A stretch of DNA of 41,862 nt, from positions 1-41,862 of the forward strand of contig JAVKSM010000011.1 of assembly GCA_039583705.1 (NCBI GenBank). Direction: 5' to 3'. This stretch comes from JAVKSM01 sp039583705. Its GTDB lineage: Bacteria; Actinomycetota; Actinomycetes; Mycobacteriales; Pseudonocardiaceae. Position numbers and translations under genes: made by a program. Positions 17,260 through 23,257 of the stretch are shown in pieces (the stretch's first letter is position 1; the number at the start of each line of letters is the position of its first letter). Under the pieces are notes generated by a model. The model saw only the letters and a program-made list of their open reading frames with translations. It searched no databases and was not told the origin of the DNA.

Positions 17260-18161
17260 CGGGCCACGGACCACTCGCGCTCGTCGGCCCGACCGCGACC
17301 GGCAAGTCCGACCTGGCCGTCGAGATCGCGCTGCGGGTCGACGGCGAGGTCGTCAACGCTGATGCGATGCAGCTCTACCGCGGCATGGACATCGGCACCG
17401 CCAAGCTGCCGGTTGCGCAGCGGTGTGGGGTGGCCCACCACCTGCTCGACGTGCTCGACGTGACCGAGGCCGCCTCGGTCGCCGTCTACCAGCGGGCAGC
17501 CCGCGCCGCGATGGACGACGTGCTCGCTCGCGGCCGGGTGCCGCTCCTGGTCGGTGGCTCCGGGCTCTACGTGCAGGCCGCAGTCGACGACCTGCGGTTC
17601 CCAGGTACGGACCCCGGGGTGCGCGCACGGTTGGAGGCGGAGTTGGCGGACGCGGGTGCGCCCGCGCTTCACCGGCGGCTCACCCGGCTCGACCCGGTCG
17701 CTGCCGCTGCCATCCTGCCCAGCAACGGGCGGCGGGTGGTTCGGGCGCTGGAGGTCATCGAGCTGACCGGACACCGGTTCTCGGCCACCCTGCCGCGGCT
17801 GGGCGTGCCGTGGCGCGACACCGTGCTGCTCGGGCTGGACCGGGACACGGCTGAGCTGGACGCTCGGGTGCGACAGCGGGTGCACGGGATGTTCGCGGCC
17901 GGTCTGGTCGACGAGGTCCGGGCATTGGACGCGGGCGGGCTGCGTCGAGGCCCCACGGCATCGCGCGCGGTGGGCTACCAGCAGGTGCTGGCCCTGCTCG
18001 ACGGCCGCGCCACGATGGCGCAGGCGGCCGCCGGCACGGTGGGGGCGACCCGGCGGCTGGTGCGCAGGCAGCGTTCCTGGTTCCGCCGGGACGCCCGGAT
18101 CCGTTGGCTCGCCGCCCCCAGCGCCGACGAGGCACTCCGCGCCGTCACCCACTGGGCATGA
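17256..18161 (+). CDS. miaA: tRNA dimethylallyltransferase MiaA
   Basis: A 301-residue MiaA that attaches the dimethylallyl group to A37 of UNN-reading tRNAs, producing the i6A substrate of MiaB. The P-loop is VGPTATGKSDLA near residue 10; NADAMQLYRGMDIGTAKLP, HHLLDVLD, LVGGSGLYVQA and the C-terminal RSWFRRD segment are all family hallmarks. Three in-frame GTGs exist (17241, 17250, 17256). I prefer 17256 because GGGAG lies 8 nt before it and it overlaps the preceding stop as GTGA. dapF follows after 40 bp with its own putative promoter. Confidence 0.95.
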   Translation: MTGHGPLALVGPTATGKSDLAVEIALRVDGEVVNADAMQLYRGMDIGTAKLPVAQRCGVAHHLLDVLDVTEAASVAVYQRAARAAMDDVLARGRVPLLVGGSGLYVQAAVDDLRFPGTDPGVRARLEAELADAGAPALHRRLTRLDPVAAAAILPSNGRRVVRALEVIELTGHRFSATLPRLGVPWRDTVLLGLDRDTAELDARVRQRVHGMFAAGLVDEVRALDAGGLRRGPTASRAVGYQQVLALLDGRATMAQAAAGTVGATRRLVRRQRSWFRRDARIRWLAAPSADEALRAVTHWA

Positions 18162-18188
18162 GGCGCTCCGCACCCTCACTCACCGGCA

Positions 18189-18194
18189 TAAGGT
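18189..18194 (+). promoter_or_regulatory. -10 box for a leaderless dapF transcript
   Basis: TAAGGT fits TANNNT and lies 7 nt before the dapF GTG at 18202, with no Shine-Dalgarno sequence between them. Confidence 0.5.
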
Positions 18195-18201
18195 CGACGG
18201 C

Positions 18202-19059
18202 GTGCAGTTCGTCAAGGGGCACGGCACGGAGAACGACTTCGTGCTGCTGCCCGACCCGGATGCCGGCATGGCGCTGACGCCGTCGCTGGTGCGTGCGCTG
18301 TGCGACCACCGGCGTGGGCTCGGCGCCGACGGGGTGTTGCGGGTGGTGCGTACCGCTGCCCTCGACGAGGCACCGGCGGTGTCCGCCGACACGGAGTGGT
18401 TCATGGACTACCGCAACTCCGACGGCTCGCTAGCCGAGATGTGTGGGAACGGAGTGCGGGTCTTCGCCCGCTACCTGGTCGACGCCGGTCTGGTCCCACC
18501 CGGCGAGCTCGTCGTCGGGACCCGCTCCGGGCCGCGCGCCGTCGTCGCACCGGCCGACGGCGACGTGACCGTCGACATGGGCCCGGCGTCGGTGCTCGGT
18601 GGCTCCACGGCGCGGGTCGACGGGGAGCTGTTCGCCGGGCTCGCGGTCGACCTCGGCAACCCGCACCTCGCGTGCGTCACAACCCGGCCGCTGGACCGGC
18701 TGGACCTCACCCGGCCGCCGGGGCACGACCCGGGGACGTTCCCGAACGGGGTCAACGTCGGGTTCGTCCGGCCGCTCGGCGGCGAAGCGGTCGCGGTCCG
18801 GGTACACGAGCGTGGAGTGGGGGAGACCCGTTCCTGCGGCACCGGGACGGTCGCCGCGGTGGTCGCCGTGCTGCGTGCCACCGGCCGCATCGAGGGCGGC
18901 CGGGACGTGCACACCCCTGGCGGCCGGCTGCACGTCGACGTCACGGCCTCGACGACGACGCTCACCGGCCCGGCGGTGCTCGTCGCCCGCGGTGAGCTGG
19001 ACGAGGCGTGGTGCCGCAGCGCCGGCAGCAAGGTCCCCGTCCATGGTCGACTGCCTTGA
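18202..19059 (+). CDS. dapF: Diaminopimelate epimerase
   Basis: A 285-residue DapF converting LL- to meso-diaminopimelate for lysine and peptidoglycan synthesis. It is PLP-independent and uses two cysteines, seen as C81 (AEMCGNGVR) and C212 (TRSCGTGT). The N-terminus QFVKGHGTENDFV and the substrate loop FMDYRNSDGS are typical. The GTG at 18202 has no ribosome site but has a TAAGGT box 7 nt upstream. Length is normal. The next gene, hflX, starts about 140 bp downstream after a short tandem repeat. Confidence 0.95.
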   Translation: MQFVKGHGTENDFVLLPDPDAGMALTPSLVRALCDHRRGLGADGVLRVVRTAALDEAPAVSADTEWFMDYRNSDGSLAEMCGNGVRVFARYLVDAGLVPPGELVVGTRSGPRAVVAPADGDVTVDMGPASVLGGSTARVDGELFAGLAVDLGNPHLACVTTRPLDRLDLTRPPGHDPGTFPNGVNVGFVRPLGGEAVAVRVHERGVGETRSCGTGTVAAVVAVLRATGRIEGGRDVHTPGGRLHVDVTASTTTLTGPAVLVARGELDEAWCRSAGSKVPVHGRLP

Positions 19060-19108
19060 GTGCTGGCCGCGCTGGCCGCGCGTTTCAGCCGGATCCGCAC
19101 CGGCGCGG

Positions 19109-19150
19109 CCGTTGCGTAGCGGTTGCGGAGCCGTTGCGGAGCCGTTGTTG
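19109..19150. repeat. 11-bp tandem repeat between dapF and hflX
   Basis: Units CCGTTGCGTAG, CGGTTGCGGAG, CCGTTGCGGAG and the partial CCGTTGTTG follow one another without gaps. The repeat lies wholly in the intergenic region. Confidence 0.7.
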
Positions 19151-19198
19151 CCGGTGACGCCGCCAACTCACTCGGCAGGTGCGCCAGGACGTGGGAGC

Positions 19199-20716
19199 AT
19201 GGACGTCGGTATGACGATGACACCTGTATCCCGGGTCCCCTCCCCTGAGCCGGCCCGCCGCGCCCCGCACCTGACAGCGCGCATCGATGCCCCCTTCGAC
19301 GCCGATCCCTCGGCCGGTGAGCTTGAGCGTGCCGACCGGCTCGCGCTTCGCCGCGTGTCCGGTCTGTCCACCGAGCTTGCCGACGTCACCGAGGTCGAGT
19401 ATCGGCAGCTTCGCCTGGAGCGGGTCGTGCTCGTCGGGGTGTGGACCGACGGCTCCGCCGAGCATGCGGCGGCCTCGCTCACCGAGCTCGCCCGGCTCGC
19501 CGAGACCGCCGGTTCGGCCGTCCTCGACGCTCTGGTGCAGCGCCGCGCGCGGCCGGACCCGGCGACGTTCATCGGCTCCGGCAAGGTCGGCGAGCTGCGC
19601 GAGGTTGTGGTCGCGACCGGGGCTGACACCGTGATCTGTGATGGCGAGCTCTCGGCGGGGCAGCTTCGCCGGCTCGAGGACACGCTCAAGGTGAAGGTGG
19701 TCGACCGCACCACTGTGATCCTCGACATCTTCGCCCAGCATGCCCGGTCCAAGGAAGGCAAGGCGCAGGTCGAGCTGGCTCAGCTCAGCTACCTGCTGCC
19801 GAGGCTGCGCGGCTGGGGGGAGTCGCTGTCCCGGCAGGTCGGCGGTCGCGCTGCCGGTGGCGTCGGCATCGGCGGCCGCGGGCCTGGTGAGAACAAGCTC
19901 GAGATGGACCGCCGCCGGATCCAGCGGCGGATGGTCCGGCTGCGGCAGGAGATCGCCGCGATGGGCACCGTGCGCGAGACCAAGCGCAGCCGGCGCCGTC
20001 GCAACGAGGTTCCAGCGGTCGCGATCGCCGGTTACACCAACGCCGGCAAGTCCAGCCTGCTCAACGCGCTGACCGGGGCCGGCGTGCTCGTCGAGGACGC
20101 GCTGTTCGCGACCCTCGACCCGACGACCCGCCGCCACGAGACCAGTGACGGCAGGGTGTACACACTGACCGACACCGTCGGGTTCGTGCGGCACCTGCCC
20201 CACCAGCTCGTCGAGGCGTTCCGCTCCACGCTCGAGGAGGTCGCCGACGCCGACCTCGTGCTGCACGTCGTGGACGGCTCCGATCCGCTGCCCGAGGAAC
20301 AGATCGCCGCCGTCCGCGCCGTCCTGGGCGAGATCGCCGAGCGGCGGTCGGAGCCGCTCCCGCCGGAGCTGCTCGTCGTGAACAAGACCGACGTCGCGGA
20401 CGAGGCGGGGCTCGCGCGGCTGCGTCACCTGCTGCCGCAGGCGGTGTTCGTGTCAGCCCGCACCGAAGCGGGCCTTCCCGTGCTGGCCGAGGCGATCGAG
20501 GCGTGTCTGCCCCGGCCCGAGGTCGAGGTCGAGGTCCTGGTGCCGTATCGCCACGGCGGGCTGGTGGCGCGAGCGCACTCCGAGGGCGACGTGCTCAGCG
20601 AGGAGCACACGGTGGAGGGCACGCGGCTGCTGGCCCGTGTTCGGCCCGACCTCGCCGGTGTGCTGCGCAGATTCGCGCTGGATTCCCGGTATCTGGACGG
20701 AGATGACGATGGGTGA
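19199..20716 (+). CDS. hflX: GTPase HflX, ribosome-splitting factor
   Basis: A 505-residue HflX. The family binds 50S subunits and splits stalled or hibernating ribosomes in a GTP-dependent way. The N-terminal HflX domain contains FIGSGKVGEL and the downstream helical linker has the Gly-rich GGVGIGGRGPGENKLE. The G domain, from about residue 275, has the P-loop GYTNAGKSSL, G3 DTVGFV and G4 NKTD. Start choice is uncertain: ATG 19199 has AGGA 9 nt upstream, while ATGs at 19211 and 19217 are in frame and weaker. The C-terminus overlaps the start of tatA by 8 bp. Confidence 0.94.
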   Translation: MDVGMTMTPVSRVPSPEPARRAPHLTARIDAPFDADPSAGELERADRLALRRVSGLSTELADVTEVEYRQLRLERVVLVGVWTDGSAEHAAASLTELARLAETAGSAVLDALVQRRARPDPATFIGSGKVGELREVVVATGADTVICDGELSAGQLRRLEDTLKVKVVDRTTVILDIFAQHARSKEGKAQVELAQLSYLLPRLRGWGESLSRQVGGRAAGGVGIGGRGPGENKLEMDRRRIQRRMVRLRQEIAAMGTVRETKRSRRRRNEVPAVAIAGYTNAGKSSLLNALTGAGVLVEDALFATLDPTTRRHETSDGRVYTLTDTVGFVRHLPHQLVEAFRSTLEEVADADLVLHVVDGSDPLPEEQIAAVRAVLGEIAERRSEPLPPELLVVNKTDVADEAGLARLRHLLPQAVFVSARTEAGLPVLAEAIEACLPRPEVEVEVLVPYRHGGLVARAHSEGDVLSEEHTVEGTRLLARVRPDLAGVLRRFALDSRYLDGDDDG

Positions 20717-20903
20717 GCTCAGTCCATGGCATCTGCTGATCGTCGCGGTGGTGTTCGTCGCGTTGTTCGGCGCCAAGCGACTGCCGGAGATGGCGAGGGG
20801 GGTCGGCCAGTCGTTGCGCGTCCTTCGGTCCGAGTTGCGCGGCGAGACCAAGCCTGACCAGGCTGCCGAACCCCCCGAACGGCAACAGCCCACCGAGTCG
20901 TGA
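20709..20903 (+). CDS. tatA: Sec-independent translocase subunit TatA
   Basis: A 64-residue TatA-type protein: short N-terminus (MGELSPWH), one transmembrane helix LLIVAVVFVALFG, the hinge and amphipathic helix FGAKRLPEMARGVGQSLR, and a charged tail. TatA oligomers form the transport element of the twin-arginine pathway for folded proteins. ATG 20709 has GGAG 6 nt upstream, inside the last codons of hflX, giving an 8-bp overlap; ATG 20703 is an alternative adding two residues. The usual tatC partner is not beside it. TatB is possible but the short tail favours TatA. Confidence 0.88.
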   Translation: MGELSPWHLLIVAVVFVALFGAKRLPEMARGVGQSLRVLRSELRGETKPDQAAEPPERQQPTES

Positions 20904-20912
20904 GGTCAGCGT

Positions 20913-20948
20913 CGGTCAGGCTGTGAAGGCCGGTCAGGCTGTGAAGGC
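20913..20948. repeat. Perfect 18-bp tandem duplication between tatA and lexA
   Basis: CGGTCAGGCTGTGAAGGC occurs at 20913-20930 and again at 20931-20948 without mismatch. It lies in the convergent tatA-lexA gap. I see no hairpin typical of a terminator in it. Confidence 0.8.
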
Positions 20949-21004
20949 CGGCGTCGGCCAGCGACGGAGTCCACAGGGCTGACGCCCGCGGGGCGACGCG
21001 CGTC

Positions 21005-21796
21005 TCACAGCCGGCGCAGCACCGCGACCACCCGGCCGAGCACTGTCGCCGCCTCCCCCGGTATGGGCTCGTAGGCCGGGTTGTGCGGCAGCAACCAGAT
21101 CCTGCCGTCGCGCCGCCGGAAGGTCTTGACCGTCGCCTCACCGTCGATCATCGCGGCCACGATGTCGCCGTTCTCGGCGACCGGCTGTTGGCGCACGACC
21201 ACCCAGTCGCCGTCGTTGATCGCCGCGTCGACCATCGAGTCGCCGGCGACCCGGAGCAGGAACAGCGATCCCTCACCGACGATCTCGCGGGGCAGTGGGA
21301 AGACGTCCTCGATGGCCTCCTCAGCCAGGATCGGCCCGCCGGCGGCGACCCGCCCGACCACGGGCACGTAGGCCGGCGCCGGTCGGTGGGCGCGTAGTGC
21401 CTCGACGTCCAGGGGCTCCGCGTCCTCTGGTATCCGCACGTCGACTGCCCGGGGGCGGTTGGGGTCCCGGCGCAGGTAGCCCTTGCGCTCCAGGGTGCGC
21501 ATCTGGTGGGTGACCGACGAGGTCGAGGTGAGGCCGACCGCATCCCCGATCTCCCGGACACTGGGTGGGTAGCCGTAGCGGTCGACCCAGTCCCGGATCA
21601 CCTCGAGCACCTTGCGCTGGCGCGGAGTGAGCTCCGGGCCGGTGTCACCGGCCCCCTGCCGATCGGGAAAGGATCGGATCTCGGCGTCGGCGGTGTCGGC
21701 GGCTGGCCGGTCCGGATCGGGCCGGTCCGGATCGGCCCGGATGCCCGGGCCCGGGCGGCGGTCGTGTGAACCGCGGCCCGGCGTCTTGCGTGCCAT
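21005..21796 (-). CDS. lexA: SOS repressor LexA
   Basis: A 263-residue LexA. The winged helix spans about residues 56-120 (LTPRQRKVLEVIRDW, then GYPPSVREIGDAVGLTS). The S24 self-cleavage domain has the Ala152-Gly153 scissile pair (VGRVAAGGP), nucleophile Ser187 (AGDSM) and general base Lys224 (ATVKTF). A 50-residue Arg/Asp/Pro-rich N-terminal extension, partly made by a 15-bp DNA duplication, precedes the DNA-binding domain. The ATG at 21796 has GGGGAG upstream. It is divergent from the LysM gene with two LexA-type boxes between them, so autoregulation is expected. Confidence 0.97.
   Translation of the reverse strand: MARKTPGRGSHDRRPGPGIRADPDRPDPDRPAADTADAEIRSFPDRQGAGDTGPELTPRQRKVLEVIRDWVDRYGYPPSVREIGDAVGLTSTSSVTHQMRTLERKGYLRRDPNRPRAVDVRIPEDAEPLDVEALRAHRPAPAYVPVVGRVAAGGPILAEEAIEDVFPLPREIVGEGSLFLLRVAGDSMVDAAINDGDWVVVRQQPVAENGDIVAAMIDGEATVKTFRRRDGRIWLLPHNPAYEPIPGEAATVLGRVVAVLRRL
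21706..21735. repeat. 15-bp tandem duplication in the lexA N-terminal extension
   Basis: GCCGGTCCGGATCGG occurs at 21706-21720 and 21721-21735. It is in frame and encodes the repeated Asp/Arg/Pro stretch near residues 21-30 of LexA, outside the DNA-binding domain. Confidence 0.7.
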
Positions 21797-21863
21797 GGGG
21801 CTCCCCTCCGGCCGGCGGACGCGCTCGACCTGCGAGAACGCTAGCCCTGCCGGCGGACGACCT

Positions 21864-21877
21864 CAAACACCTGTTCG
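21864..21877 (-). promoter_or_regulatory. Probable LexA box of lexA
   Basis: CAAACACCTGTTCG matches the CGAAC-RNRY-GTTCG consensus except at two positions. It lies 67 bp before the lexA start in the divergent gap, the expected place for autoregulation. Confidence 0.6.
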
Positions 21878-21903
21878 AAGGACACGCCGGTCGGCCCTCG
21901 AAG

Positions 21904-21926
21904 TTGTCGGTGGCCGGTGGTACACC
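21904..21926 (+). promoter_or_regulatory. PafBC-type (RecA-independent) DNA-damage promoter motif
   Basis: TTGTCGGTG (21904-21912), exactly 8 nt, then TACACC (21921-21926) matches the mycobacterial RecA-independent promoter motif TTGTCRGTG-N8-TANNNT except for the last base. It faces the LysM gene, whose start is 45 bp further on. Confidence 0.65.
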
Positions 21927-21943
21927 TCGTACGTCAGTTCGAC

Positions 21944-21957
21944 CGAACGGTTGTTCG
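21944..21957 (+). promoter_or_regulatory. LexA box of the LysM (ChiZ-like) gene
   Basis: CGAACGGTTGTTCG matches the LexA consensus at all but one position. It lies 14 bp before the ATG at 21972 and just downstream of the presumed start point set by the motif at 21904-21926, so LexA would act as a roadblock. Confidence 0.75.
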
Positions 21958-21971
21958 ACTTGGAGGATGTC

Positions 21972-22451
21972 ATGGCTGGGGTCGTCGACCACCGGGAGCG
22001 CAGGTCCCCGCTGGACACCATACGCGCCCGGCAGGGCACCCGCGCCCGGCTGGCTGCCGGACCCCGCCCGTCCGTTCCCGGTGGCTTACGCCGCCCCCCG
22101 GGCCGGCGTCGGTGCCTGGAGTTGCGCGCCGCGCTGGGTGTACCACGGGCGGCGCCGCCCGGGTGCCGGCACGGCCGCCGGCGGGGAGTTGCCGCCGCCG
22201 CGGCGCTCGCCCTCGCGGTGGCGGTCGCGGTCGTCTTGTTCGGTGCCCTGGCGGCGCCCGAAGTGTCAGGTCCGTACCCGCGCAGCGTCGTCGTTCAGGT
22301 CCGGCCGGGCGAGTCGCTCACCGACCTCGCCCGGCGGGTGGCACCGCACTCGGACAGCGCGACCGTCGTGCGGCGCATCCGTGACGCCAACGGCCTGTCG
22401 ACCTCGGCGCTGCACCCCGGCCAGCCCGTCGAGGTCCCGCTCGGGGGGTGA
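21972..22451 (+). CDS. LysM-domain membrane protein, ChiZ/Rv2719c-like SOS protein
   Basis: A 159-residue protein with a basic Arg/Pro-rich cytoplasmic N-terminus of about 70 residues, one transmembrane helix (AAAALALAVAVAVVLFGAL, about residues 77-96) and a C-terminal extracytoplasmic LysM domain (VVVQVRPGESLTDLARRV, then VRRIRDANGLSTSALHPGQ). Its place divergent from lexA and its double damage-responsive promoter match mycobacterial Rv2719c/ChiZ, which delays division after DNA damage. The ATG at 21972 has GGAG 6-7 nt upstream. The LysM would bind peptidoglycan; a cell-wall hydrolase activity cannot be confirmed from these residues. Confidence 0.85.
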   Translation: MAGVVDHRERRSPLDTIRARQGTRARLAAGPRPSVPGGLRRPPGRRRCLELRAALGVPRAAPPGCRHGRRRGVAAAAALALAVAVAVVLFGALAAPEVSGPYPRSVVVQVRPGESLTDLARRVAPHSDSATVVRRIRDANGLSTSALHPGQPVEVPLGG

Positions 22452-22510
22452 GCGCGGCGACACACCGGGTCGGGGCTTGCCTGCCCTGACGCTCACGTCC
22501 TAGGGTTCCG

Positions 22511-22526
22511 ACACTATATCTTGTGG
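22511..22526 (+). promoter_or_regulatory. NrdR box 1
   Basis: ACACTATATCTTGTGG matches 14 of 16 positions of the NrdR-box consensus ACACWATATATWGTGT, including the CWA and TWG cores. It lies about 185 bp before nrdR. Confidence 0.8.
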
Positions 22527-22542
22527 TTACACTGGCGTAGTT

Positions 22543-22558
22543 CCTCAACAAGTTGTAG
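22543..22558 (+). promoter_or_regulatory. NrdR box 2 (degenerate)
   Basis: CCTCAACAAGTTGTAG keeps the CWA and TWG cores and sits exactly 32 bp after box 1, three helical turns, the usual spacing of paired NrdR boxes. It matches the full consensus at only 9 of 16 positions. Confidence 0.5.
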
Positions 22559-22709
22559 GGCCATTGGTGATGCAACGTCCGCCTGGTCCGGTCTGTCAGT
22601 TCGGTCCGGCTGGTCGTTCTGTCCGGTCGGATCCGCCCAATCGGGTCGGGCACGATCGGTCCCGGAGGGTCCGCGGGGTCGCGGCAGGCCCGAGCGTGGG
22701 AGGTGTGGG

Positions 22710-23201
22710 ATGCGGTGCCCGTTCTGCCGATGCGGTGAGTCGCGTGTGGTCGACTCCCGGGAGGTCGATGAGGGCCAGACGATCCGTCGCCGACGGTCCT
22801 GCCCGGAGTGTGGGCGGCGCTTCACGACCGTCGAGGAGGCGGTGCTCGCGGTGCTCAAGCGCAGCGGTGCGACCGAACCCTTCAGCCGGGAGAAGGTGGT
22901 CCGCGGCGTGCAGCGGGCATGCCAGGGACGTCCGGTCGACGAGGATGCGCTGCAGGTGCTCGCGCAGCGCGTCGAGGAGACCGTCCGGGCCGGCGGCTCC
23001 GCCGAGGTACCCAGCCACGAGGTGGGCATGGCGATCCTCGGTCCGCTGCGGGAGCTGGACGAGGTGGCCTATCTCCGCTTCGCCAGCGTGTACCGGTCCT
23101 TCTCCAGCGTGGAGGACTTCGAGAAGGAGATCGCAGACCTGCGGACGGCGCGGACGGCGCGGTTGCCCGCCGGGCAGGGGACTGAAGGGACGCGAGCGTG
23201 A
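22710..23201 (+). CDS. nrdR: Transcriptional repressor NrdR
   Basis: A 163-residue NrdR, the nucleotide-sensing repressor of ribonucleotide reductase genes. The zinc ribbon uses C3, C6, C31 and C34 (MRCPFCRC and SCPECGRRFTT). The ATP-cone domain covers about residues 46-140 (VLKRSGATEPFSREKVVRG onward). The ATG at 22710 follows GGGAGG. Two NrdR boxes upstream imply autoregulation, and nrdJ follows in the same operon 56 bp after the nrdR stop. Confidence 0.96.
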   Translation: MRCPFCRCGESRVVDSREVDEGQTIRRRRSCPECGRRFTTVEEAVLAVLKRSGATEPFSREKVVRGVQRACQGRPVDEDALQVLAQRVEETVRAGGSAEVPSHEVGMAILGPLRELDEVAYLRFASVYRSFSSVEDFEKEIADLRTARTARLPAGQGTEGTRA

Positions 23202-23257
23202 GGGGCAGGCGGCGGTGGCTCGCAGGCGGAGGGTTCGACGAGAGAGAGGGGCCAGGC

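Noticed and set aside
18599..19198. Extension of hflX by about 200 residues into dapF
   Set aside because: It reads dapF in another frame; DapF is complete and HflX has good start codons at 19199-19217.
22560..22690. GGTCCGG-like repeats upstream of nrdR as a riboswitch
   Set aside because: They are imperfect GC-rich near-repeats; no B12-box or other conserved riboswitch element was recognised.
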